Assembly: GCA_964423195.1 (NCBI GenBank)
Contig: CAYRDY010000019.1
Span: 1 to 26,273 of the forward strand
Direction: 5' to 3'
Length of the DNA stretch: 26,273 nt
From: CAKRHR01 sp964423195
GTDB lineage: Bacteria; Bacillota; Clostridia; Lachnospirales; Lachnospiraceae
Shown here: positions 17,878 through 25,787 of the stretch, one piece after another
Position numbering within the stretch: position 1 is the first letter of the stretch
Layout of the letters: each line of letters begins with the position of its first letter
Made by a program: the position numbers and the translations under genes
Notes under the pieces: model-generated
Seen by the model: only the letters and a program-made list of their open reading frames with translations
Database searches by the model: none
Told to the model about the DNA's origin: nothing

Positions 17878-17905
17878 GGAAACGGCGACTATGTTTGTCG
17901 TTTCC
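17878..17905. other. 11-bp hairpin in the gerMN-comEC spacer
   Basis: GGAAACGGCGA (17878-17888) pairs with TTGTCGTTTCC (17895-17905), including two G-T pairs, with a 6-nt loop. The U-rich run lies on the plus-strand side (TTTTTT from about 17912), opposite to the direction of the surrounding genes. In the gene direction no T-run follows it, so it is not a terminator for the GerMN gene. It may stop antisense transcription or shape the comEC leader. Confidence 0.5.
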
Positions 17906-17957
17906 TAAAAATTTTTTATTTTTTATTTACATTGATGCCAGAAAATCCGGCAGGGGG

Positions 17958-18956
17958 TCACTGCGAACTTTCCTCCTCAGCCCCCTCAAGTGCCGGCGGG
18001 GTATCCGTCGATTTGACGACCAGCGTCTCATCCGCGGACAGCGGCGCACCGATATTGAGTCCGTCCTCCTCATAATCCATGGCGGCGCCGTCAATGAGGA
18101 TCTGCACCTGATCAATGCCGTCGAGCAAGCACAGTGAATTGACGATCGAGTACACCTTGATCTTGAAATTCTGACCCTCAATCTTTTGCAGGAAGCGCTG
18201 ATTCAGGTCGACATAACAGATGCCGTTGGCCACCGACGTCTGAATAATCTTTGTATCCTGCGCGAATGTGCGGTTGAGATTGACCGACAGCGGTCCCGAC
18301 CGAAGACTCTCCATGACCACGCGCTCCACCGGCGAGGTATTATAATAATGGACATAGACGTCCTCCTTCGCCAGCTGATTCCCGTCTGTGCTGGCAAAAT
18401 ATAAGGTCAGCGTCTCTTCCTTGAGATTTTTCAAATCCGCGCTGGTGCTGTCCACAAAATCCGACTGCATCATCAGCATCGCCTGGCCGTCTCTGTTCCG
18501 AAGCGGTTCGTCGCCCACAAAAAACTGGACATAATCGATCACGGAGTCAAACTGTGTCAGCGTCCGCACCACGGCCGCACGACTCAAAAGCTCCTCCTCC
18601 CTGCCCATCGTCCGGTAATCATCGCTAAAAAAAATATCCGCCTGCTTGGCATTCTCATCATACTGATAGCGCGTCACGGTCACTGGCGCCGCGATCGGCT
18701 GCACATAATCCTTATCCTCCGGCACCATGGCCAGAACGTCCAGGCACTCGCCGACCAGCTCCTGCGCCGTGGCTGACTGATACGTCCATGTCACGCCCTC
18801 GATCGCGTACTGATCTCTGACCCGATAATAGACCTTATAAGTCGTATCCACCGGAGTCGCGTCCTCGATCACCTGCTGCCCGCTCCCGCTTCTCTGACAG
18901 GCAGGCAGGATCAGAACGGCGGCGCACAAGATGACGGCACAAAACATACGCTTCAA
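17958..18956 (-). CDS. GerMN-domain lipoprotein
   Basis: I start at TTG 18956, since AGGAGG from the end of the kinase gene is 9 nt upstream; this gives MKRMFCAVILCAAVLILPAC, a lipoprotein signal with Cys20. Further upstream ATGs would lie deep inside the kinase gene. The mature protein holds two GerMN-type domains, with typical LTLYFASTDGNQL, VERVVMESLRSGP, ICYVDLNQRF and VYSIVNSLCLLDGIDQVQILIDG segments. GerM in Bacillus acts in sporulation and germination, but GerMN also occurs in LpqB, the lipoprotein partner of the actinobacterial kinase MtrB. Being directly downstream of a kinase gene, this protein is more likely an extracellular partner or modulator of that kinase. Domain call firm; role inferred. 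Confidence 0.85.
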   Translation of the reverse strand: MKRMFCAVILCAAVLILPACQRSGSGQQVIEDATPVDTTYKVYYRVRDQYAIEGVTWTYQSATAQELVGECLDVLAMVPEDKDYVQPIAAPVTVTRYQYDENAKQADIFFSDDYRTMGREEELLSRAAVVRTLTQFDSVIDYVQFFVGDEPLRNRDGQAMLMMQSDFVDSTSADLKNLKEETLTLYFASTDGNQLAKEDVYVHYYNTSPVERVVMESLRSGPLSVNLNRTFAQDTKIIQTSVANGICYVDLNQRFLQKIEGQNFKIKVYSIVNSLCLLDGIDQVQILIDGAAMDYEEDGLNIGAPLSADETLVVKSTDTPPALEGAEEESSQ

Positions 18957-18957
18957 A

Positions 18958-20409
18958 TCAGTTTTCCTCCTGTCTGTCATAAGCCAGAGGAATACGAACC
19001 ACAAACGTCGACCCTTCCTCCTCACGGCTCTTTACCTTGATGCTGCCCCCGTGCATCAGCACAATATTTTTGGTGATCGACAGCCCCAGGCCGGTGCCGC
19101 CGGTCTCGCGCGAGCGCGCCTTGTCCACCCTGAAAAAGCGGTCAAAAATACGGTCCTGATATTCCGGCGGAATGCCGATACCGGAATCCGCCACCTGCAC
19201 GTAAAAGTATTTGTGATCCATATCCAGAGACACCTGAACCCAGCCGCCGGCCACATTGTACTTGATGGCATTCTCCACCAGATTCGTGAATGCCTGTGTC
19301 ATCTTGACCTCGTCGATCTCGGCGGTCACGGTTCTGGTGCTCTCAAATGCCAGCTCAATATTGCGCTTGCCCGCGATCGGGCGCAGACGCTTTAAGATCA
19401 GCTCCAGCATCTCGTTGATATTGACCTGAGACAGATTGAGATCATCGTTCTTCTTATCCATCTTCACCAGCGAGAGCAGATCGGTGATAATCTGATTCTC
19501 GCGGTCAATCTCCTCGACAATGTCATGCATAAACTCCTGATAGAGCTCCTTCGGGGCGTCCGGCTGCATGTTCAGAGAATCCGCCAGCACCTTGATCGAT
19601 GTGATCGGCGTCTTCAGCTCATGGGATACATTGGAGACAAATTCCTGACGGCTGTCCTCAAGTTTTTTCAAGCGGCTGAGCATGACATTGAAGGCATTTG
19701 AGATCTGCTCGACCTCCGTGTAGCCCTTCAGATGCACATACTCGTCAAAATTGCCCTCGGCGATATGGTTGATACTCTTGACCAGCGCGCGGAACGGGCT
19801 GGAGAGCTGCCTTGAAAACACGAATGCCAAAATCACCAGGATCACGGCGATGCCGATCACGATCCACAGACTGATAAAGCTGATGCGCACAAACGCCTCG
19901 GTGTTGGCGGCGATCGAGGAACTGATGATCATCACGCCGAGCACCTGCCCATCACTGTCGATCACCGGCTGAGCCAGCTCCACCATGTCCGTGTCGGCAT
20001 TGTAGCGCGAAACCTCGCGCCCCTGCATACTCTCAAAGGCCTGCTCGGAAATCACGGTTCGCCCGGAAATCCGGAAATAGGAATCCCGAAGCACCGTATA
20101 ATCATTGCCGATCACCACGATGCGCCCGTCATAAATATTGGAGAGCTGCGACACCTGATTGTTGATGATATCCTTGTTCTCGCCGCCGAAATAATTCATG
20201 CTGATCATCTGGCTCACAAGGGTGCTGCAGTGCCGCTGAATGTTCTCGACCCGCTCTGTGTACAGACTGTTCTGTATACTCGCAAGAAGGATTCCCCGCA
20301 CGACGAAAAGAGGAATGACCGCGATCACAATAAAAATCACGGTCAATCTCAGAAACATACTGCCGAGGAATCCCTTCGACTTTTTACTTCTGGAAGAAAT
20401 AACCAACAC
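18958..20409 (-). CDS. Sensor histidine kinase with extracellular sensor and HAMP domain
   Basis: Domain order, counting from 20409: a membrane segment (about 18-42), an extracellular sensor of about 130 residues resembling PAS/Cache-type kinase sensors, a second membrane segment (about 178-199), HAMP, the dimerisation domain with phospho-accepting His263 (VSHELKTPIT), and an HATPase domain with N box NLVENAIKYN, G1 DSGIGIP, F box FFRVD and G2 GGTGLGLSI. It has no cytoplasmic PAS domain. The start is uncertain: GTG 20409 overlaps the regulator gene by 26 nt, while ATG 20358 (466 aa) lies after its stop but has only AAGGG about 14 nt away. It is cotranscribed with its regulator upstream and a GerMN lipoprotein 1 nt downstream. 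Confidence 0.93.
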   Translation of the reverse strand: MLVISSRSKKSKGFLGSMFLRLTVIFIVIAVIPLFVVRGILLASIQNSLYTERVENIQRHCSTLVSQMISMNYFGGENKDIINNQVSQLSNIYDGRIVVIGNDYTVLRDSYFRISGRTVISEQAFESMQGREVSRYNADTDMVELAQPVIDSDGQVLGVMIISSSIAANTEAFVRISFISLWIVIGIAVILVILAFVFSRQLSSPFRALVKSINHIAEGNFDEYVHLKGYTEVEQISNAFNVMLSRLKKLEDSRQEFVSNVSHELKTPITSIKVLADSLNMQPDAPKELYQEFMHDIVEEIDRENQIITDLLSLVKMDKKNDDLNLSQVNINEMLELILKRLRPIAGKRNIELAFESTRTVTAEIDEVKMTQAFTNLVENAIKYNVAGGWVQVSLDMDHKYFYVQVADSGIGIPPEYQDRIFDRFFRVDKARSRETGGTGLGLSITKNIVLMHGGSIKVKSREEEGSTFVVRIPLAYDRQEEN

Positions 20410-21073
20410 CCCATTTTGTATGTATATATTTCGGCTCGCTCGGATTGGCCTCGATCTTTTCCCTCAGGCGGCGCACATGCACGTCAACCGTGCGGACATC
20501 GCCGGGATAGTCATAGCCCCAGACGAGATTCAGAAGTTTTTCTCTATTGTAAACTTTATTCGGATTTGTGATCAGAAGCTCAAGCAGATCAAACTCTTTT
20601 GCCGTCAGATTGACCTCCCGCCCCGCGATAAATACCCTCCGGCTGTCAAGGTCAATGCGCATATCCCCTGCGGTGATCTGTTTGGCATCCTCCTGCTCCG
20701 GCTGCTTGCCCCTCGTGCGGCGCATAATCGCCTTGATCCTCGCCTTGACCTCCAGAATATTGAACGGCTTGGTAATGTAGTCATCCGCGCCGTACTCAAG
20801 TCCAAGAATCTTATCCATATCGTCGCCCTTGGCCGTCAGCATAATGATCGGCACATCCGAAAATTCACGGATCATCTGGCAGACCTCAAAGCCGTCCATC
20901 CCCGGCAGCATCACATCAAGCAAAATCACATCATACTGGGAAGCGGCCGCCTTTTCAAGCGCTGTATTGCCGTCATAGGCGACATCAACTTCCATATTGT
21001 CCTGCTCAAGGCTATATTTGATTCCCTTCACAATTAATTTTTCATCATCGACAATCAATACTTTCCTATCCAT
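20384..21073 (-). CDS. OmpR/PhoB-family response regulator
   Basis: The receiver domain has the acidic pair Asp9/Asp10, the phosphorylation site Asp53 (VILLDVMLPGMDGF), and the conserved Thr and Lys in MLTAKGD and YITKPFN. A winged-helix DNA-binding domain of the OmpR type follows (LTAKEFDLLELL, RTVDVHVRRLREKI, KWGVGYFF). At 229 residues it is standard. GGAGG precedes ATG 21073 by about 10 nt. It resembles the WalR/ResD/PhoP set of Firmicutes regulators, but the exact orthologue cannot be named. It sits between comEA and its kinase. Its DNA targets are unknown; autoregulation from the promoter at 22065-22093 is possible. Confidence 0.95.
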   Translation of the reverse strand: MDRKVLIVDDEKLIVKGIKYSLEQDNMEVDVAYDGNTALEKAAASQYDVILLDVMLPGMDGFEVCQMIREFSDVPIIMLTAKGDDMDKILGLEYGADDYITKPFNILEVKARIKAIMRRTRGKQPEQEDAKQITAGDMRIDLDSRRVFIAGREVNLTAKEFDLLELLITNPNKVYNREKLLNLVWGYDYPGDVRTVDVHVRRLREKIEANPSEPKYIHTKWGVGYFFQK

Positions 21074-21217
21074 TCTGTGATTTCCTCCATGTGTACCGCC
21101 AACAGATCAGCATTGCCCGGAAAGCAAACGGCTCTCTGCGCCTGCGCGGCGCCCCACCACGGTCAAGGCCTGCCAATCGCCCCGCCGCCGATCATCAGAC
21201 TGCCGCGGGCAGAAGGC

Positions 21218-22006
21218 TTAGCCTGCGGTGATCAGATCCTTCAGGGAATCATAGGTTCCCGCCTTGATCCCCGGCACATTCATCAGATCCTCCGTACTGG
21301 AAAACCCGCCGTTTTCCTCTCTGTAATCAATGATCTTCTGTGCCTTGGAGGCCCCGATCCCAGGAAGCGTCATCAACTCGTCCGCGGACGCGGTGTTGAT
21401 ATTGACAAGAGCCGTCCCCGCCGCGGTGTCGCCCTGCTGCCAAGCGCCGCCGTTATTCATCTCTCCGGACATAGAAATCTCACCGGCGCTCACCTCATCC
21501 GCGTCAGGCACGTACAACCGCTCACCGTCTGTCATCTGTGCGGCAAGGTTCAGCGCCTCCGCACAGGCCTCCGCCGTAAATCCGCCGGCCGCCTCGATCG
21601 CCGCGACCTGCCGGTCACCCTTATCCAGCGCGTAGACGCCGGGATTTTCCACCGCGCCACAGACATAGACATAGATTTTTTCCGGTGCCGACGCCAAAGT
21701 CTCTGCAGCTTGTCCGCCTGTCGCGCCGGACGGTGAGCTCCCTGCCTGGCCGGTGCCCGACGGATCGCCCTTTGCATCCGCGCCGGACGTATCCGCTGTC
21801 GCGCCGGAATTTTCGTCATCTCCTGAAGCCGCCCCTGTCTGGCCGCTCTCATCCGCCGAACCCACGCTGTCGCCCGCTGAGGCGCTCTCCCCGTCGATCT
21901 CACTGCCGAAGGCCGCATCCGGCGACTCCCCGCCCAGTGCGCCGCACGACGCCAGCAAAGTCACGCAGAGCAGCGCTGTCAAAAAAATTTTAATTTTCGC
22001 CGACAT
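21218..22006 (-). CDS. comEA: ComEA-type DNA-binding lipoprotein (SLBB and helix-hairpin-helix)
   Basis: ComEA is the surface receptor that binds double-stranded DNA during transformation. This 262-residue protein has a signal peptide ending in a lipobox (LLASC, Cys21), a long Gly/Ser/Ala/Asp-rich linker (about 25-105), an SLBB domain (IYVYVCGAVENPGVY) and two helix-hairpin-helix motifs (VNINTASADELMTLPGIG and FSSTEDLMNVPGI) at the C-terminus. Bacillus ComEA is held by a transmembrane helix; here a lipid anchor is predicted instead. Purine-rich GAAGGGGG lies about 8 nt before the ATG. It is the first gene after the promoter at 22065-22093 and heads the comEA-TCS-GerMN-comEC-holA cluster. Confidence 0.9.
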   Translation of the reverse strand: MSAKIKIFLTALLCVTLLASCGALGGESPDAAFGSEIDGESASAGDSVGSADESGQTGAASGDDENSGATADTSGADAKGDPSGTGQAGSSPSGATGGQAAETLASAPEKIYVYVCGAVENPGVYALDKGDRQVAAIEAAGGFTAEACAEALNLAAQMTDGERLYVPDADEVSAGEISMSGEMNNGGAWQQGDTAAGTALVNINTASADELMTLPGIGASKAQKIIDYREENGGFSSTEDLMNVPGIKAGTYDSLKDLITAG

Positions 22007-22064
22007 TTTATTTCCCCCTTCACATGCGGGAAGAAATAAAAGGCCCTAAACTATACATATCTCT

Positions 22065-22093
22065 ATATTACAGAAGTTTTGACAGATTGGCAA
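22065..22093 (-). promoter_or_regulatory. Promoter of the comEA-led transcription unit
   Basis: TTGCCA (22088-22093) and TAATAT (22065-22070) on the minus strand are separated by 17 nt, about 60 nt before the comEA ATG, in an AT-rich stretch between argD and comEA. No terminator hairpin for argD is visible, so readthrough from the arg operon cannot be excluded. Confidence 0.6.
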
Positions 22094-22101
22094 GCCACAT
22101 T

Positions 22102-23304
22102 TTACACAAATTTATGAAAACTATCCAGCACAACCTCCAGTTTTTCTGTCATCTCGTCGACATGTTTTTTCTCGATGACCAGCGGCGGCAGAAAGCGCAG
22201 CACGTCCGTCCCGGCCGTAAACGCCACCACGCCGTTTTCAAGCAGCCGCTTCACGGCATCGCCCTGGGACACGCCGTCAAAGACCAGCCCCTGCATCAGA
22301 CCGCAGCCACGCCTGCCGCTGATAAAATCATATTTTCCCGTGACCTCGTCCAGCTTTTCCTCCAGATACGCGCCGATTTCCCGGACATGCCGGATCAGAT
22401 CTCTCTCCTCATAGATGTCAAAAACCGCCGATACAGCCGCGCCCGCCAGCGGATTGCCGCCGTAGGTCGTCCCGTGGTCGCCTGCCACGAGGGATGCGTT
22501 CGCCGTCTTTTCATTGAGGACAAAGGCGCCCACCGGCACGCCGCAGCCGAGCGCCTTGGCGCAGGTCATGATATCCGGCACTGTGCCATATCTCTGCCAT
22601 GCAAACATTTCACCGGTGCGCCCCATCCCGCACTGAATCTCATCGAGAATCAGCAAGAGATCATTTTCATCGCAGATCCGACGCACGCCCCGGATAAAAT
22701 CCTCCGTCGCCGGATAGACGCCGCCCTCGCCCTGCACGGTCTCCATAATAATGGCACAGGTCTTCTCATTGACCAGCGCCGCCACACTCTCCAGGTCATT
22801 AAATTTCGCGAAGCGGGTATGCCCGATCATCGGCTTAAATGCCTCCTGATATCTCGGATTGCCGGTCACGGACAGCGCCCCGTAGGTGCGCCCGTGGAAA
22901 GAGTGTTCCATGGCGATAATCTCGTGGTCATTCGCGCCATCTTTTAGCCATGCGTATTTCCTGGCAGCCTTGATCGCGCCCTCCACCGCCTCGGCGCCGC
23001 TGTTGGTAAAAAACACCTTGGACAGGCCGGACGCTTTCACGAGTTTCTGGGCCGCCCGGATGGCCGGCACATTGTAAAAATAATTGGAGACGTGGATCAG
23101 CTTGTCGATCTGATCTTTGAGCGCGTCATTGTAGGCCTTGCAGTTGTAGCCGAGGGCAAACACCCCGATGCCCGACCCGAAATCCAGATACTCCTTTCCC
23201 TCCGTATCATATAAATAAACGCCGTCGCCCCGCTCGAAAACGATCGGGTAACGGTTATAGGTGTGCAGCAGCACCTTTTCAGCCGCCTCGATATATTGAT
23301 TCAT
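22102..23304 (-). CDS. argD: Acetylornithine aminotransferase
   Basis: ArgD is a class III PLP aminotransferase converting N-acetylglutamate semialdehyde to N-acetylornithine. The PLP lysine lies in MTCAKALGCGVPVGAF; the cofactor-binding segments FFTNSGAEAVEGAIKAAR, LLILDEIQCGMGRTGE and HGTTYGGNPLA are intact. The open frame runs to 23394, but AGAGGAA sits just before a triple ATG, and I take the third (23304; MNQYIEAAEKVLLHTYNRYP, 400 aa). It is downstream of argB after a 206-nt spacer containing a tandem repeat. It could also act on succinyldiaminopimelate, as some ArgD enzymes do, but the operon argues for arginine. Confidence 0.96.
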   Translation of the reverse strand: MNQYIEAAEKVLLHTYNRYPIVFERGDGVYLYDTEGKEYLDFGSGIGVFALGYNCKAYNDALKDQIDKLIHVSNYFYNVPAIRAAQKLVKASGLSKVFFTNSGAEAVEGAIKAARKYAWLKDGANDHEIIAMEHSFHGRTYGALSVTGNPRYQEAFKPMIGHTRFAKFNDLESVAALVNEKTCAIIMETVQGEGGVYPATEDFIRGVRRICDENDLLLILDEIQCGMGRTGEMFAWQRYGTVPDIMTCAKALGCGVPVGAFVLNEKTANASLVAGDHGTTYGGNPLAGAAVSAVFDIYEERDLIRHVREIGAYLEEKLDEVTGKYDFISGRRGCGLMQGLVFDGVSQGDAVKRLLENGVVAFTAGTDVLRFLPPLVIEKKHVDEMTEKLEVVLDSFHKFV

Positions 23305-23456
23305 CATCATTTCCTCTTTTCTGACGCGCCCTCGCGCATTCTCTGACAAATTTTTAGCGTCCTGCGCTAATAGCTTATTGTATTCGCTAAACATCGGCTC
23401 CTAAGGATGCTTGGGCAGCGCTCATCATGCTCTCCGAATCGGAGCCGCCTCATCAA

Positions 23457-23516
23457 ATAAGGCCACATAGGCAATCCCCATCATTATATAAGGCCACATA
23501 GGCAGTCCCATCATGG
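23457..23516 (-). repeat. 31-bp tandem repeat in the argB-argD spacer
   Basis: ATAAGGCCACATAGGCA (plus strand) occurs at 23457 and 23488, a 31-bp period; the rest of each unit (TCC..CATCAT) is also similar. The second copy runs into the last codons of argB. The period is not a multiple of three and there is no ORF with a ribosome binding site, so it is non-coding. Function unknown. Confidence 0.8.
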
Positions 23517-24440
23517 CCGCTGTCCTTGATCCTCCGCGTTAAAATACCGCTTCTCGCTCCTGGCAAGGATTGCCGTGCCGATCCCCTTATTGGTGAATAT
23601 TTCCAGGAGCAGACAGTGAAAAATCCTTCCGTCCAGGATATGTACTCTGGAGACGCCGTTCTCGATCGCGTCGATGCAGTTTGCCAGCTTCGGCAGCATG
23701 CCGCCGCCGATGAAACCGCTGTCGATCAGCGCCCTGGCCTCATCCACGCTCAGCTCGGAGATCAGGCTGTCCCTGTCACCATAATCCCTGTAGACGCCCT
23801 CAATATCGGTGAGAAATGCCAGCTTTTCCGCTTTCATCGCCCGCGCGATCGCGCAGGCGGCATCGTCGGCGTTGATATTATAGGTATTGAAATTTTCGTC
23901 CATGCCGATCGGGCAGACAATCGGCAGAAAATCTTTCTCCAGCAGGTCGTAGAGGACCTTCGGGTTGACTTCCGTGATCTCGCCGACAAAGCCGATATCC
24001 TCGCCATCCGAATATTTTTTCCTGACTTTCAATAACCCGCCGTCCTTGCCGCTGATCCCCACCGACAAAACGCCCAGCTCCTGCACCATCTGCACAAGAG
24101 ATTTGTTGACGCGGTTCAGCACCATCTCCGCGATCTCCATGGTGGCCTCGTCCGTCACCCGAAGGCCGTTGACAAATTTCGGCTCCATGCCTGATTTCGA
24201 CACCCAGCGGCTGATCTCCTTGCCACCGCCGTGCACGATGATCGGTTTAAAGCCGACCAGCTTGAGCAGCGTCACATCCTTGATGACATTCTTCTTCAGT
24301 TCCTCATCCACCATGGCGCTGCCGCCGTATTTGACGACAATAATCTTTCGGTTAAAGCGCTGAATGTACGGCAGCGCCTCAATCAGCACCTCCGCCTTGC
24401 GCTGTGATTCATTCACCCTTGCATCCAAATTTGTTTCCAT
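23511..24440 (-). CDS. argB: Acetylglutamate kinase
   Basis: ArgB phosphorylates N-acetylglutamate, the second step of arginine synthesis. The amino-acid-kinase motifs are present: VVKYGGSAM, IVHGGGKEI, INADDAACAIA and GFIGGGMLPKL. The N-terminal extension of about 30 residues before the first strand (LIEALPYIQRFNRK) is the helix seen in arginine-inhibited hexameric enzymes, so feedback inhibition by arginine is likely. At 309 residues it is slightly long, with a polar C-terminal tail. AGAGGAT precedes the ATG. It follows argJ after about 108 nt that hold no other gene and precedes argD. Confidence 0.96.
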   Translation of the reverse strand: METNLDARVNESQRKAEVLIEALPYIQRFNRKIIVVKYGGSAMVDEELKKNVIKDVTLLKLVGFKPIIVHGGGKEISRWVSKSGMEPKFVNGLRVTDEATMEIAEMVLNRVNKSLVQMVQELGVLSVGISGKDGGLLKVRKKYSDGEDIGFVGEITEVNPKVLYDLLEKDFLPIVCPIGMDENFNTYNINADDAACAIARAMKAEKLAFLTDIEGVYRDYGDRDSLISELSVDEARALIDSGFIGGGMLPKLANCIDAIENGVSRVHILDGRIFHCLLLEIFTNKGIGTAILARSEKRYFNAEDQGQRP

Positions 24441-24548
24441 CTCTATCCTCTATCCTTCCATTCAACCGCCAAACATGCACGTCAATCCGCTGTCCGTCCA
24501 TCTGAAGATTCTCCGACACAGAACGGCGCGGCATCCAGGCTGTGCCTG

Positions 24549-25787
24549 TCAGCTCCTGTAGTCCGCGTTGATCTTCACATAATCGCAGGTGAGGTCGCAC
24601 CCCCAGGCGGTGGCCTGCGCGTCGCCCATTTTCATATCCGCGATCGCCGTCACCTCATCCTCCGATAAAATCCTCGTCGCCTCATCCTCGCTGTACGCGG
24701 TCGCGGCGCCATTCTCGACAATCTTTAACTTCCCTGCACGGCTCTCAAAATACAGATCCACCTTCTCCGGATCAAACCACACCCCGGCGTAGCCCAGCGC
24801 GCACAAAATCCGTCCCCAGTTGGCGTCGTGGCCGCAAATGGCCGCCTTGGTCAGACTTGAGGTGACCACGGATTTGGCCAGCACCGTTGCCTGTGCCCTG
24901 TCCCTCGCGCCGACGACCTTGACCTCAAACAGTGCCGTCGCGCCCTCGCCGTCGCCGGCAATCTTCCTGCACAGACACCTGTTGACCTCGTGCAGAGCCG
25001 CCTTGAACCGCTCAAAATGTTCATCTCTCCGATCGATGCGCGCATTTTTCGCCATGCCGTTGGCCAGCAAAAGGACCGTATCGTTGGTGGAGGTATCGCC
25101 GTCCACCGAGACCATATTGAATGTATCTGCGATATCCTCGCTCAGGGCCGCCTGCAAGAGCGCCTTGTCGATCGCCGCGTCCGTGGTGATAAAACAGAGC
25201 ATGGTGCACATATCCGGGTGAATCATCCCCGAACCCTTGCACATGCCGCCCACCGTCACCGGCACGCCGCCGATGTCCACCGTCACCGCGATATGTTTCG
25301 GCACGGTATCCGTGGTCATGATCGCCTGTGCCGCCAGACGTCCCGCCGCCTCGCCGCCGTCCAGATTTCCCGACATGACACGGATTCCCTCTGCGAGTCG
25401 CTCCGCGGGCAGCTGCATGCCGATCACACCGGTCGACGCCACCAGCACCGCGTCGGGATCGATAGCCAATCGTCCCGCTGCCGTCTCGGCAGTCCTCCTG
25501 CAGTTTTCCATGCCCGCCTCGCCGGTGCAGGCATTGGCAATACCCGCGTTGACGACAATCGCACGAACCGACGGCGATTCGCGGACCACCCGCTGATCCC
25601 ATTTCACCGGTGCCGCCTTGACAATATTTTTGGTAAACGTCCCCGACGCGGCGCAGGGCGCCTCGCTGTAGATCATGGCCATATCCGCGCGGCCCTCGTA
25701 TTTGATCCCGGCCGCGCAGCTCGCCGCCAGAAATCCCTTGGCTGATGTCACGCCGCCGTCAAATAATTTCATTTCCTCTATCATCAT
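24549..25787 (-). CDS. argJ: Glutamate N-acetyltransferase (ArgJ, ornithine acetyltransferase)
   Basis: ArgJ recycles the acetyl group from N-acetylornithine to glutamate and in some species also uses acetyl-CoA. It is made as one chain and cleaves itself before a nucleophilic Thr. Counting from 25787 this is Thr195 in GMIHPDMCTMLCFITTDAAI; the residue before the cut is Cys where many homologues have Ala, and Asp replaces the usual Asn two residues earlier. Other family segments (NAGIANACTGE, STGVIGMQLP, SVDGDTSTNDT, CGHDANWGRI) are normal, and the product is 412 aa. The start is chosen for GGGAG a few bases upstream; the frame stays open to 25850, and a copied start region lies 39 bp upstream. 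It overlaps the GNAT gene by about 29 nt. Confidence 0.95.
   Translation of the reverse strand: MMIEEMKLFDGGVTSAKGFLAASCAAGIKYEGRADMAMIYSEAPCAASGTFTKNIVKAAPVKWDQRVVRESPSVRAIVVNAGIANACTGEAGMENCRRTAETAAGRLAIDPDAVLVASTGVIGMQLPAERLAEGIRVMSGNLDGGEAAGRLAAQAIMTTDTVPKHIAVTVDIGGVPVTVGGMCKGSGMIHPDMCTMLCFITTDAAIDKALLQAALSEDIADTFNMVSVDGDTSTNDTVLLLANGMAKNARIDRRDEHFERFKAALHEVNRCLCRKIAGDGEGATALFEVKVVGARDRAQATVLAKSVVTSSLTKAAICGHDANWGRILCALGYAGVWFDPEKVDLYFESRAGKLKIVENGAATAYSEDEATRILSEDEVTAIADMKMGDAQATAWGCDLTCDYVKINADYRS

Noticed and set aside
23430..23520. Small minus-strand ORF starting MMGLPMWPYIMMG in the argB-argD spacer
   Set aside because: It is generated by the 31-bp tandem repeat and has no start signal.
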